Source: Streptomyces camelliae (GTDB lineage: Bacteria > Actinomycetota > Actinomycetes > Streptomycetales > Streptomycetaceae). Taken from it: a stretch of 64,000 bases of DNA. Positions within the stretch are counted from its first letter, which is position 1; each line of letters opens with the position of its first letter. The stretch covers positions 496,001 to 560,000 of the forward strand of contig NZ_CP115300.1 of the NCBI RefSeq assembly GCF_027625935.1, read 5' to 3'. Below, in pieces: positions 1 to 9,605 of the stretch. The translations under genes were made by a program, and so were the position numbers. A model generated the notes under the pieces. It worked only from the letters and a program-made list of their open reading frames with translations, made no database searches and was not told the DNA's origin.

Positions 1-46
1 GCCAGCACGACGTCGGCTGACCCCAACCCGACCCGACCACGAGAAA

Positions 47-73
47 CCCCGGCCCACCGGAATCGGGCCGGGG
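47..73 (+). terminator. Hairpin terminator at window start
   Basis: A perfect 9-bp stem (CCCCGGCCC at 47-55, GGGCCGGGG at 65-73) with a 9-nt loop follows a TGA at 18-20 that probably ends a gene entering from the left. There is no clear U-tract, as is common for Streptomyces terminators. It separates the upstream gene from the patatin-like gene. Confidence 0.6.
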
Positions 74-223
74 ATCTCACTTCTCATCCGGGCCCCGGCC
101 TCTCTCCGACACCGAGCCATGGCATCCAGCCGACCCGGCGTCGCCGGCCTTGGCCTCCTGGGGTGTGCACGCGTCCGAGCGAAGCTCTGGGTCCGACGGG
201 CGCATCCGGACGCGCGCCGCAGT

Positions 224-250
224 GTGACCGGCTCTCCCACGTCTTATGTT
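224..250 (+). promoter_or_regulatory. Candidate promoter for a leaderless patatin-like gene
   Basis: TATGTT at 245-250 resembles a -10 box and lies 6 nt before the ATG at 257. A weak GTGACC-like -35 element lies near 224-229. No Shine-Dalgarno sequence precedes the ATG. If this promoter is real, transcription would begin at or next to the start codon, giving a leaderless mRNA, which is common in actinobacteria. This is inference from spacing only. Confidence 0.3.
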
Positions 251-256
251 GCCCGC

Positions 257-2689
257 ATGGCTGCCCAGAACGATGTCGCTCCCACACCACAGCCGGAGAC
301 CCGCCTGGCCCTGGTGATGAACGGCGGAGTGAGCCTCGCGGTGTGGATGGGCGGGGTCACCCATGAACTCGACCTCCTGTGCCGGGCGTCCAGCGGCGTC
401 CCTGAGGAGTCCGTGCCCGACGCCGACCGGCCGGCGTTCCGGATCTGGCGGTCGATCACCCGTTCCGCCGGCCGCAAGGTACTGGTCGACATCGTGGCGG
501 GAACCTCGGCAGGCGGGCTCAACGGCCTGATCCTGGGCACTGCCCTCGCCCGTGGAGCAGGGCTGCCCGATCTGCGCAGCGTATGGGAGAAGTCCGCGGC
601 GCTGGAGGAGCTGCTGGAGCCGAAATCACCGACCAGCCTGCTGAGCGGGGACTCCTTCAAAGAGAAGATCGACAACGTCCTGCAGCACATCGGCGAACGC
701 ACGTCCGGGACGCAACAGCGCCAGGAGCTGACGTTGTTCATGACGGCCACCGCGCTGGACGGGCGCTCGCGCTCGTACACCGACGGCTTCCGCAACCCGT
801 TCGACGTACGCGACCATCGCCGCCTCTACCGCTTCCAGTATCAGCCGGAGTCCGTGTCCTACACGAAGCAGGGCGGGGACTGGGGGTTCAGGACCGAGCC
901 GCTGGACGAGTTCGGGAAGGACGACACTCCGGCGCTGGTGCTGGCGGCACGGGCGACCGCCGGCTTCCCCGCGGCGTTCTCGCCGGTGAACGAGGCGCCC
1001 TTGGTCAAATACCGTCGGATTCCGAAGTCCGGGTACGACGACCCCGCCAGCTGTGTCGTCGACGGCGGCGTCCTCAACAACGCACCGTTCCAGCCCGTCC
1101 TGGAGGCGATCACCAAGCGCAGGCTCAACGCTCCCGTCGATCGCGTGGTCGTCTTCATCGTCCCGTCCGCCGGCCGCCTCGGCCCGGAGAGCACTGCCGG
1201 ACTCAGGTGCGATGAGATCTCCTGGTCGAAGGTGCTGTGGAACGCCGTCCGGTACCCGCAGGAGGCTGACTTCCGGTCGAGCGCCGAGGAGCTGTGCACC
1301 CAGCTGGGCAACAGCATCCGCGACACCCAGCTCGACCTGTTCGCCCGCACCGGCCAAGACCCCGCTCTGGCGCAACAGCTGCGATCAAGAGCGGAGGAAC
1401 TGCTGCCGGAATTCCGCCGCAACCGCGCCCGGGCCGTGCTCTACGACGTCCGCAAGCAGCTCGCCGACGCCGAGACGGTGATCTCCCTGGCCGCGACGCC
1501 GGAAGCGGACGCCAACCGCGTCGAAGCGATCCTGGCCGGGTTGCAGCAGGGGGCCAACTGGGTGCCCACGACAGCCGGGACGGAAATCACCGATCCGTAC
1601 AGCGGAGGCGTCTGGCACTGGGGGCTGCTCACCTGTGAACGTGCCCTGCGATGCATGAGCGACCACCTCCACCACCGCCTGGCCGAAGCCTCGTCGCCGC
1701 AGCGGCAGCAGGCGCTGATCAGCGGCGCCGAGGCCATCAGCGACCTCACGCGCCAGGTGCTCGCCATGTTCGAGGCGGTCGACGCCCAACTGCAACTGCG
1801 CCATCCGCCGGGCACCGACACCTCTGACGAGACAGCGGCCCGCCTCATCCAGGACGTGTTCACGGATCTGCGTGTCCCGCAACAGCTCGCCGGCATCGTC
1901 AGCGCTGCCGGACAGATCTACGTCACGGCCCTGGTAGAAGCCGATCTGCGCGGGTGGCAACGGTCCGAGGACGTCGTCGCCGCCTATCTGACGGTGGAAG
2001 TGGTCACCCGGGCCTACGCTCCGCTGTCGAAGTTCGTCGAGCGCCTGATGCCCGACTTCCGCCTGCTGCGCCTGGGGCCCGACGCCATCAGTCCCCTGTT
2101 CAACGAGGACCGGTTCGCCGGCATCGGCGACCGCAAGCTCTACGGCGTGCGCTTCCAGCACTTCGGCGCCTTCTTCAGCGCCGCGTGGCGCAGGTCCGAC
2201 TTCGCGTGGGGGCGCCTGGACGCGGCCCATCATCTGCTGAGCCTCTTCCCCCTGAGCGCTGCGCAGAGACGCTCCCGGGAAACGGAGCTGCACGACGCCA
2301 TCTTGCGGGCCGAAGCGCCCGAGGACGGTCCCCGGCCACGGGAGTGGATGCGCGGCAACCTCGAAGAGCTCAAGCAGCCACAGGACCATCTGCTCCTCAA
2401 GGAGGTCGCGGCCACGGAGGCGGGCGCACGCTCGCTGCAGGGAGTCCTGGACGCCGCGCTCGCCCTGCTGCGGCTCCCCTGGTGGGCGCAGTGGCTGACC
2501 CGCCGTACCCGCCAAGCCGCCTGGCGCGCCTATCTCGACGACCCGAAGGGGGTGAAGGCGGAGACAGTGAAGGCCGCCGTGGCCACGCTGCGCTCATTGG
2601 TGCTGGTGATCCTCGCCGCCGGGGCGGTGCTCGGCTTCATGGCCATCGGCCTGGTCGGCACGGCCATCGCCCTGCTGACCAGGCTCTGA
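257..2689 (+). CDS. Patatin-like phospholipase domain protein (DUF3376 type)
   Basis: 810 aa. The N-terminal patatin domain has a glycine-rich oxyanion segment (NGGVSLAVWMGG, about residues 22-33), the nucleophile elbow GTSAGG (Ser about 84) and the catalytic-dyad motif DGG in VVDGGVLNNAPF. Patatins use a Ser-Asp dyad to cleave acyl esters of phospholipids. The long C-terminal part matches the DUF3376 arrangement and ends in one hydrophobic segment (about the last 30 residues), so the protein is probably anchored in the membrane. ATG 257 is preferred over an in-frame ATG at 119 because homology-like sequence begins just after it; the earlier 46 residues are Arg-rich and look non-coding. It stands alone, with no partner gene on the same strand. 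The natural substrate is unknown. Confidence 0.88.
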   Translation: MAAQNDVAPTPQPETRLALVMNGGVSLAVWMGGVTHELDLLCRASSGVPEESVPDADRPAFRIWRSITRSAGRKVLVDIVAGTSAGGLNGLILGTALARGAGLPDLRSVWEKSAALEELLEPKSPTSLLSGDSFKEKIDNVLQHIGERTSGTQQRQELTLFMTATALDGRSRSYTDGFRNPFDVRDHRRLYRFQYQPESVSYTKQGGDWGFRTEPLDEFGKDDTPALVLAARATAGFPAAFSPVNEAPLVKYRRIPKSGYDDPASCVVDGGVLNNAPFQPVLEAITKRRLNAPVDRVVVFIVPSAGRLGPESTAGLRCDEISWSKVLWNAVRYPQEADFRSSAEELCTQLGNSIRDTQLDLFARTGQDPALAQQLRSRAEELLPEFRRNRARAVLYDVRKQLADAETVISLAATPEADANRVEAILAGLQQGANWVPTTAGTEITDPYSGGVWHWGLLTCERALRCMSDHLHHRLAEASSPQRQQALISGAEAISDLTRQVLAMFEAVDAQLQLRHPPGTDTSDETAARLIQDVFTDLRVPQQLAGIVSAAGQIYVTALVEADLRGWQRSEDVVAAYLTVEVVTRAYAPLSKFVERLMPDFRLLRLGPDAISPLFNEDRFAGIGDRKLYGVRFQHFGAFFSAAWRRSDFAWGRLDAAHHLLSLFPLSAAQRRSRETELHDAILRAEAPEDGPRPREWMRGNLEELKQPQDHLLLKEVAATEAGARSLQGVLDAALALLRLPWWAQWLTRRTRQAAWRAYLDDPKGVKAETVKAAVATLRSLVLVILAAGAVLGFMAIGLVGTAIALLTRL

Positions 2690-2880
2690 GCCAAGTGTCG
2701 GCGGCACAGCAGGAACGTGCAGGGCCGCGCGCACAATAGGCGATGGCCGCCCCGGGGGCTGTGCCGTGGCGTTAGGCCGAGTCAGTCGGCGCCGTCCGTA
2801 GTGCCGAGCTTTTCGACGACGGTCTCGTCCGGGCCGACGAGGCGCCCGTCGCCGGAGCGGATCTGTGAGCACATATTCCT

Positions 2881-3646
2881 GGTAGCTACTTCGCCCAACC
2901 CCTGCTGGTCACGTTCCAGCTCGGCCTGCTCGCTGCGGCACTGTCGGCTGTCGCTCTGGCGCCCGGGGCCACGGCGCTGCTCGCTGCCCTCGCGGCGGTC
3001 GGTGCGCTCGCCGTCGTCGCCCAGCCCAGACCATGGTGGCCGCAGCCGCCCGCCGCACCGCTCCGGCATTACGTGGCCGGGTCGTCGGCGCGGTCACAAG
3101 CGGTGTCATCCCCGGCATTCTCCTAGCCCGCACGGTGGCGGGCATGGTGGCCGACCTGGCCGGATGGCGCGCCGTCCACCTCTTGTCGGCCATGGTGGAC
3201 ACGACGCTCGCCGTGCTCCTGCGCCGCGCCCCGCCGGCCGACCGGCCGACGCCGGTCGCCATGCCGTACCGGCGTCTGCCGGCATCGACTGTCGTCCTGT
3301 TCGCCCGCACCCCTCCTGCGGGTCCGCGGCGGACCGGCGCTGCTGGTCTTCGCGGCCTTCAGCACGTTGTGGAGCAGCGTCGTCCAGCCGCTCAGCAGTC
3401 CGCCCTGGTCGCTGACGCACACCGCGATCGGCACGTTCGGGCTCGCCGGAGCGGCCGGAGCCGCAGCCACGGGCGCCGCCGGCCGATGGAGCGACCGCGG
3501 ACTCGCGCAGCGGACCACGGGCACTGGCGTACGCCACCGCTGGGTGGACAGGGGTGTCCGCCCTGTACACGGCCTTCAGCTGCGCCGCCCTGCTGCTGTG
3601 GGCGACGACCCCGCACCTGGGCCCCAGAGCGCCGTCAGAGCACTGA
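2881..3646 (+). pseudogene. Frameshifted MFS transporter remnant
   Basis: Pieces of a major facilitator superfamily drug-efflux type protein appear in successive frames. One frame opens with SYFAQPLLVTFQLGLLAAAL (2884 on). A second has GRVVGAVTSGVIPGILLAR followed by VSGLVADLxGWR-like sequence (about 3078-3180). A third has WSSVVQPLSSPPWSLTHTAI and GAAGRWSDRGLAQR (3370-3510). The last frame holds a hydrophobic helix ending at the TGA at 3644. At least three frame changes, and no start codon in the first piece, mean it cannot make a functional transporter. The matching order of pieces points to one decayed gene rather than chance. Confidence 0.72.
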
Positions 3647-3658
3647 CAGGATGAGCAC

Positions 3659-4135
3659 ATGGTCAACGACGAGGACGCAGGCTTCACGCTTCCGCGGGGA
3701 GCGTCGGGCTTCATTCACCGCAAGGACGGACCCCTTCCCAAGACTGACGTTCGAGCCTTTCGCACCGCGCTCCACGCAGCCGCCCGCGCCGCCGGAGGCA
3801 AGGTGGGCGAGCTGGAGGAGCAGGCGTACCCTCGGACGTTCCACACCGCAACGGTCATCGTCGGCACAGGGGAGTCCGTCATCCTGTGTCACGCCTACCA
3901 CCCGTGGATCGCATTCGCCCAGGAACGCCGGGACTGGTACTCCGAGGAGTTCCTCGCACCTCCGCCGTGGGCCCGCACCTTCGCCGACCTGGGTTTTGAA
4001 GTGCTCGATCGCGCACTGCTCACGCTGCCTCTCCCGGACGTCGACACCTCCGTCCTCACCAAGGCGGAGTGGCGCGAAGTTCGCTACTACGGCATCACCA
4101 CGTTGGGTGGCGTGCTCTTCAACGCCTGGGACTGA
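3659..4135 (+). CDS. Hypothetical protein
   Basis: 158 aa, soluble, no signal peptide and no membrane helix. I do not recognise the family. Codon use is typical of the host. The start region (MVNDEDAGFTLPRGASGF) and a central hydrophobic strand (FHTATVIVGTGESVILCHA) suggest a compact alpha/beta fold that may be an immunity- or Smi1-like protein, but no diagnostic motif is visible. The start codon lies 13 nt after the end of the MFS remnant, so the two may once have been cotranscribed. It converges on the LysR gene with a 51-bp gap. Confidence 0.7.
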   Translation: MVNDEDAGFTLPRGASGFIHRKDGPLPKTDVRAFRTALHAAARAAGGKVGELEEQAYPRTFHTATVIVGTGESVILCHAYHPWIAFAQERRDWYSEEFLAPPPWARTFADLGFEVLDRALLTLPLPDVDTSVLTKAEWREVRYYGITTLGGVLFNAWD

Positions 4136-4186
4136 TGAGTGGTGAGGGGTGGCTGAAAGCAGGCCGGTGCGGTGTCCGCGGACGGT

Positions 4187-5122
4187 TCAGCGCGGAAGCA
4201 CCCAGTCCGGCACCCAGGTCCCGGCGGCGCCGTGGCCGGTCGCTGTGGCGGCGAGATACGCGCGGAGGGTGGCCAGCGCCGGGTGGGGGTTGTCCCGGTG
4301 CCAGAGAAGCGAGTGCGGGTAGACGGGCGTCGGGTCGGTCACCGGAATACGGCGCAGACCGTGGCCGGCAGGCCAGACGAGGCGGGTTTGCTCGGTCGTG
4401 AAGGTGGCCAGGGCCGGGGTGTCGGCGACGGTGTCGAGGAGTGCGTCGGAGCCGAAGTTGGGGCCGGTGGCCTCGATGGTGAGGCCGAATTCGGCGACGA
4501 GGGCGTCGTAGTAGGCGGCCCACTCGGTACCGGGGACGATGCCGGGCATCCAGATCCGGTGCCCGGCGAGCTGGGCGAGGGTCACCGACCGAGCGCGGGC
4601 CAGCGCGTGAGCGGGGCCGGTGAGGAGCTGGTGCGGCTCGTCGAGCACCCGGTGGGACTCGATGTCCTCGGGTAGCGGCCGACCAGGCATCGCGACGGCG
4701 CGGAAGGAGGCGTCGATCGCGCCGGACCGGAGGGCGGCCACGGCCGTCTCGACGTCGAACAGCATCACCACGTCGAGGTCGATCTCGGGGTGCGCGTGGT
4801 GGAAGCCGCGCATCAGGCCCGATGGCGCGACGCGCGAGGCGATCACGTCGACGCGCAGTGGACGGTGACCGGTGCGCACGGAGGCGACCGCGCGCTCGGC
4901 GACGCGCAGCAGTTCGCGTGCGTGGGGCAGGAACGCCTGCCCGTCGATGGTCAGCTGGGCGCCGCGCGCCGTGCGGGTGAACAGCCGCACGCCGAGGCTG
5001 CGTTCCAGCGTGGCAATGCGCTTGGAGACGGCCTGCTGGGTGACCGCCAGCTCCGCGGCGGCCTCCTGGAACTGTCCCGATTCGGCAACGGCGACGAAGG
5101 TCCGGACGGTGTCGAGGTCCAT
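4187..5122 (-). CDS. LysR family transcriptional regulator
   Basis: 311 aa. The N-terminal winged helix (MDLDTVRTFVAVAESGQFQEAA, then AVTQQAVSKRIATLERSLGVRLFTR) is the canonical LysR HTH. The rest forms the periplasmic-binding-like effector domain (LRVDVIASRVAPSGLMRGF onward). ATG 5122 is chosen because it begins the conserved LysR start; the open frame continues upstream without conserved sequence. LysR proteins usually control a divergent neighbour, but here the divergent side is about 400 bp without a recognisable gene followed by a pseudogene, so its original target may have been lost. Confidence 0.92.
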   Translation of the reverse strand: MDLDTVRTFVAVAESGQFQEAAAELAVTQQAVSKRIATLERSLGVRLFTRTARGAQLTIDGQAFLPHARELLRVAERAVASVRTGHRPLRVDVIASRVAPSGLMRGFHHAHPEIDLDVVMLFDVETAVAALRSGAIDASFRAVAMPGRPLPEDIESHRVLDEPHQLLTGPAHALARARSVTLAQLAGHRIWMPGIVPGTEWAAYYDALVAEFGLTIEATGPNFGSDALLDTVADTPALATFTTEQTRLVWPAGHGLRRIPVTDPTPVYPHSLLWHRDNPHPALATLRAYLAATATGHGAAGTWVPDWVLPR

Positions 5123-5528
5123 ACCGACCACCCTATGGGCACAACCGTTGGTTGTGTCTCGCGGATCTCTGTTGCGGGCTGCGCGAGCAGCTGCCACGTC
5201 CGCTCCTCGATCAACTGCGCTGCGGTGGTCGCGCTCTCGTCCGAGGGACGCGCGATCCCAACGCCGCCGTGCCGGCGACGCATCCGCTGGAAGGTCCACG
5301 ACGACATTCAGGACGCGTTCCGCAGCCTCACCTCCAGCATCGTCTCCCGGGCGGCGTTCAAGAGGACTTCCCTCTAGCGATGGCGGCTGTGGGCCCGGGA
5401 CCCGCATGATCAGTCCGCTCATTCCTCTTCGATGACCACGCCGGGCCCCCTGGTGATGCCGCCGTGGATTCACGCGCTCGCTCTGGACAGCGGCAGCGCC
5501 TGAGTCAACACCGTCTGAAGCGGATGAC
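5123..5528. other. Non-coding stretch upstream of LysR
   Basis: About 400 bp with short open frames on both strands but no convincing gene. A plus-strand stretch at about 5290-5375 (DDIQDAFRSLTSSIVSRAA) reads like real protein but has no start or partner and may be debris. I see no clear promoter or repeat. Confidence 0.4.
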
Positions 5529-6473
5529 ATGAACGATCGCCCAGCCATCAGCGAGCCCTCCAGCCCCGCCCTGTTCGACTACTCACCGTGGCACTGCTGG
5601 ACGCAGGCCACGGCCGACGACCGGGCCCGGCAAAGCCGCTTCCAGCAGACGCTCAGCAGCACCATCGACGGCGTCGGATGCGACTGCGGTGCCGTTCAGT
5701 GACGACACCGGCTATCACTTCCTGTGTGTCGGGCACGCCCTGGATCTGCTCGGCAGCGTCTTTCCCCACCCGTTCGTCGGCGTCGTCGCACTCACCGCCG
5801 GTGACGTCATCGGCTATCTGGAAGGTCTGCCCTGGCAGGAGAATCCCTGGTACAGCGGCGACTGGGTCGACACCCTGGGCACCGCCATCATGTGGAACCG
5901 GCAGCAGGGAGTGCGTGGGCAGCCGGGTGCGCTGGAGGCCCTGTTCGGGTGGCTGCTCGCTCATGCCGACCCGCGCACCGGTCTGTGGGGCAAGGGCAGT
6001 CCCGCCGACGGGCTGATGCCGGCTGTGAACGGGTTCTACCGGGCCAGTCGAGGCACGTTCGCACAGTACGGCCTGCCTGTGCCCTATCCCGAGCGTGTCA
6101 TCGACTCCGTGCTCCGCACGCCCGGGACCCGCGCTACACGCTCCGCGACCGCCAGATCGCCTGCAATATCCTCGACATCGCCCACCCCTTGTGGCTGACC
6201 CGCACCACCGGCTACCGGACCAACGAGGTCACCGCGCTGGCGGGTCGACTGCTCCGCGACGCGTCGACCCATTGGGTCGACGGCCAAGGCTTCGCTTTTC
6301 GCGCGCCGCACCCCCTCACAGCCGGAGACCCGCAGACGCGTCCCGGCCTCCAAGGCACCGAGATGTGGCTCGCCGTCATCTGATACTTGGCCGACCTCGT
6401 CGGCGTGGCCGACGCGCTCGGCTACCGGCCACGCGGCGTGCACCGGCCCGAACCCCGCACGCAACTGCACTGA
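5529..6473 (+). pseudogene. Broken gene of unknown family (about 310 codons)
   Basis: Three collinear pieces form one protein. The first starts at ATG 5529 (MNDRPAISEPSSPALFDYSP...) and stops at 5700. The second, in the next frame from about 5689, gives PFSDDTGYHFLCVGHALDLLG and WYSGDWVDTLGTAIMWNRQQ and runs to about 6115. The third, from about 6110, gives DPRYTLRDRQIACNILDIAH and TRTTGYRTNEVTALAGRLL, hits an in-frame TGA at 6381 where WYLADLVG should begin, then reads on to a TGA at 6471. Two frame shifts and one nonsense codon show decay. The Trp/Tyr/Leu-rich helical repeats resemble alpha/alpha-barrel enzymes (terpene cyclase or glycosidase folds), but I cannot name the family. Confidence 0.65.
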
Positions 6474-6605
6474 GCCTCTGCCGCAGCTCGCTTTCACCCA
6501 CCTGATCCCCTACGCACCTGAGGGCTCTCTGCCGTCCGTTCTCCCGAGAACCAGCAACCGCTGTGCGGCCCGGCACGATGGCGGCTCGTCCGGCAGGATG
6601 GCGGG

Positions 6606-7430
6606 ATGAAGATCGAACTGCTGTGTCGCTACCCGGTGAAATCCCTGCTGGGAGAGGAAATCCCGCGCGCCGAGGTGACCGAGCGAGGACTGGCCGGGGA
6701 CCGGGCGCTGGCCCTGCTGGATCTGGCGACCGGCAAGGTGGCCAGCGCCAAGTACCCGAGTCGTTGGCGGAAGTTGCTTCAGCTGTCGACGGCTACCGGC
6801 GCTGACGGGGTTGAGATCACTGGGCCGGAGGGGCTGCGGCTGCATGCCGTCGATGTCTCGGACGCTTCCGACGCTTCGGACGTCTCGGTGGCGCTGTCCC
6901 GGCTGTTCGGGCGGGAGGTGGCGCTGATCGCCGAACCTCCCGTTCAGGGTGAGCTCGACCGGGCCGTACCCGAAGAGGTGCTCGCCGCCGGGCCGACGGC
7001 CGACGTGCCCTACACCGTGAGCCGCTTCGGCCAGGGCGCGCCCACCGGGACGTTCTTCGACTTCGCGCCCGTGCACCTGATCACCACGGCCACGCTGGGC
7101 CGTACGGGCGTGGCGTGGCAGCGGTACCGGCCCAACCTGGTGATCCGGACTGACGAGGCCGACGGCTATGCCGAGAACGACTGGCTGGACCGGGAGTTGC
7201 TGATCGGCTCGCACGTGCGGCTGCGGGTCACTGCGTCGACCCCGCGTTGCGCCGTCCCGACCCTGGCGCACGGTGAACTTCCCCCGGATCCGGAGGCGTT
7301 GCGGGTGGTGTCCCGGGAGAATCGGACCGTGCCGCTGCCGGGGGCGGCCGCGCTGCCCTGTGCCGGGGTGTATGCGCAGGTGGTGCGGCCGGGCCGGATC
7401 GAGCTGGGGGACTCGGTCAGGTTCGGGTGA
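6606..7430 (+). CDS. MOSC domain-containing protein
   Basis: 274 aa. It has an N-terminal MOSC beta-barrel domain (starting MKIELLCRYPVKSLLGEEI, with the hallmark YPVKS) and a C-terminal MOSC domain with RPNLVIRT and STPRCAVPT, whose Cys is the conserved sulfur/molybdenum-cofactor residue. Relatives include molybdenum cofactor sulfurase C-terminal domains and the amidoxime-reducing component. No molybdopterin gene is nearby. A small imperfect Asp-Ala-Ser repeat (DASDASDVS, about residues 89-97) sits in a surface loop. It stands alone on its strand. Confidence 0.88.
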   Translation: MKIELLCRYPVKSLLGEEIPRAEVTERGLAGDRALALLDLATGKVASAKYPSRWRKLLQLSTATGADGVEITGPEGLRLHAVDVSDASDASDVSVALSRLFGREVALIAEPPVQGELDRAVPEEVLAAGPTADVPYTVSRFGQGAPTGTFFDFAPVHLITTATLGRTGVAWQRYRPNLVIRTDEADGYAENDWLDRELLIGSHVRLRVTASTPRCAVPTLAHGELPPDPEALRVVSRENRTVPLPGAAALPCAGVYAQVVRPGRIELGDSVRFG

Positions 7431-7537
7431 TCCGGCCCAGTGCGGCAACTGGTCTCCCGGTCTCAGGACCATGCCCGGACCAGCGGGCCTCCGCTGTCAG
7501 ATGCACGGTTCGGATCATGCACGCGTCCCGGCTGCCG

Positions 7538-7573
7538 GCCGGGCTGGTGGCCGGGCTGGTGGCCGGGCTGGCG
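7538..7573. repeat. Three tandem 12-bp repeats
   Basis: GCCGGGCTGGTG occurs three times in a row, the last copy with two changes near its end (GCCGGGCTGGCG). One frame reads AGLVAGLVAGLAA, which resembles a signal-peptide or membrane-helix core, but no intact gene follows. It lies between the MOSC gene and the GNAT pseudogene. Confidence 0.7.
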
Positions 7574-7680
7574 GCAGTCCGACAACTGTGTCGTCACCTA
7601 CGACGGTGATTCCACCGGCCTCCCCGTCCTGGTCGCCGACGCGGGGCCTTCGCCGCCGTGGCAGGGACCCACCCCAGGTC

Positions 7681-8540
7681 CTAGCCCCCGGACTTGATGA
7701 GCGGTGCGTCTCGTGTGAACTCCCTGAAGCCGACGCTGCAGTACAGCCCGCGCGCTGTGGGATGCCCTGGTGCACCCAGGCAAGCGACCGTCATGTGCCG
7801 GGCCCCGGCCTCCTGCGCCAGATGCATCGCGTGCAGCAGCGTCGCCCTGCCCAGCCCGAGCCGTCGGTAGTCGGGATGTGTTCCGGCCAGCTCGAATTGG
7901 GTGGTCCTGTTCGCCTCGTCGAGCCACATGATCGTCGATGCCGCCATCGTTCCGTCCGGTGCCTCCACCAGGTGAGCCTGGACCGCGGCCTGCAGCCCGG
8001 CCTGGTCAGTGGTGCGGAATCGGAATCCGTCGGCAGCACCGGCCGTTCCACGCCTTCGAGGTCCCGCTGATTGAATTGTGTCCAGGAACCGGTGTCACCG
8101 AGCCCGGCCGGATCGGTCTCATAGCCGTGTGCCACCCATCGCTCCAGGGCGAACTCATCGGCGGTGCTCGGCACCACGGTGCGCTCGATGCCGACCGTCG
8201 CACCGTCGTACCGGTCGATCACCTCCTCCACCAGCTCGCTGTGGTCGGGATGGGCGTGATATGCCAGAGAGGGGCTGGTGACGTCCTTCACCGACCCATC
8301 GCTCCGTCTCACCCGGTGCGGCAGACAGGCCCAGCCCCACGCGACCAGAACGTCACCGGAGAACCACGGCCGACGCAGCCAGCTCTCCCCCTCGCTTGCG
8401 TGCCCCTTGCCCCAGACCCAGGCCGGCTCTCCCAGCGACGCGCCGCTGTTCACCGGGTCGGGACGGACGGCGGTAACCCGCTGCGCCAGGCCCTGCATGA
8501 GTTGCACGTCCGCCGCAGTCACGAGCTCGGAGTCATCCAT
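7681..8540 (-). pseudogene. GNAT acetyltransferase with one frameshift
   Basis: The upstream part, from ATG 8540 (MDDSELVTAADVQLMQGLAQ), reads through WVAHGYETDPAGLGDTG to about 8025. The continuation is in another frame from about 8035 (FRFRTTDQAGLQAAVQAHLV) and contains the acetyl-CoA-binding signature DYRRLGLGRATL (Q/RxxGxG/A type) and GFREF near the end. Joined, the pieces make a normal-length GNAT protein of about 286 aa. Only one indel separates the halves, within the repetitive GATTCCGATTCCG run at about 8020-8035, so this could be a recent mutation, a slippage site or a sequencing error. Confidence 0.75.
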
Positions 8541-8699
8541 GGTGCGCCGCTGTGCCAGGGGGCCGCGAAGGCATCGAATCATTTTCCGGGCGCCGAAGCC
8601 GGTCATTCCCGGCTCGGCTGCTCCCGGCGCCACTGACGTTCACTCAGCGATCCAGGCAGACCGCAACCGCATCGTCACTCCGGAGACGCCAACAGGAGA

Positions 8700-9596
8700 G
8701 GGCCGCGCGGCCGTAGACGAAGTGGCTCGCTCGGCGTGGCTGCCTTGGCGGGGGAATATCACAGCGTCGTCGCTCGCGCACGTTGCCGCCAGGGCCGATG
8801 CCCTCGGCCTGCCGTTCCTCCGCTCGTCAGCGGTGCTCGACGCGCTCACCGAACAGCCGACGCAATGGGTCGCGCGCGCCTCGCCCCGGCCCAGTCCCAC
8901 GGCTGGCGGATCCACGCAGACTTCCTTCTCGGCGGCGGGCCACAGTCGCATCGCCGTGGCAGCCGAGCCGAGTGTCTACTGGGCGTCTGAGGCCCGCATC
9001 CTGCGGAAGCGCCTCGCTCCACGCGGCGGCACCGTCATCGAACCCGACATGCGCGAGCTCGCCCGCCCCGGCGGTGTGCAGCGAACTCGTCCGCCATCGC
9101 GCGACAGCCTCCTTCTTCTGGTCGGCCACCCGGAGCGGCAATGTCGATCGTCACGTCTGTCCGTCGCGAACAGCACCTCGCCGAGATCGTGATCGACGCT
9201 CCGGCCGGGCAACCCGAGTTCGCCGAACGGGCGGCGCTGCTGGGCGACGACGGCGCCGCGATCCCGTTCTTGCGCTACCGGCCCGAGCGCCTCAACCCAC
9301 TCGGTGCACGAGTCGAGACGGCCCTCCGCGAGCGGCTGACCGCAGCGCCCGCCTTCGTCGCCGTCGAGGGCTACGACACGGTCGCCGTCCTCGCCGATGC
9401 ACTGCGTTCTCACGGCGCGGACCGGGCGCGCACTGCCGCAACCTGGCCGCGCGTCGCAGTCGAAGGCACCCGCCGGCAGATCCAGTTCTCCCGCACACCG
9501 GGCATCAGCGTCTGGCCATGGGCTCGGACACCAGTCCAAGTCGTTGATCGGAATCCGGCGGAACCCGGTCGCTTTCGGATCCTTCACTCCGGCTGA
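8700..9596 (+). pseudogene. Periplasmic ligand-binding protein remnant (branched-chain type)
   Basis: Collinear pieces of a type-1 periplasmic binding protein are spread over all three frames: SSLAHVAARADALGLPFLRS and VLDALTEQPTQWVARA, then LAPAQSHGWRIHADFLL, then GHSRIAVAAEPSVYWAS, then SELVRHRATA, and finally a 151-codon open end (AERAALLGDDGAAIPFLRY ... FVAVEGYDTVAVLADALRSH ... QIQFSRTPGISVWPW) to the stop at 9594. At least five frame changes exclude function. The family normally binds amino acids or aromatic acids for ABC uptake, but no permease or ATPase remains beside it. Confidence 0.68.
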
Positions 9597-9605
9597 GAGA
9601 GCACA

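Noticed and set aside
6858..6890. Short Asp-Ala-Ser repeat in the MOSC gene as a functional repeat
   Set aside because: Only three imperfect units in a loop; no sign of a defined structural or regulatory role.
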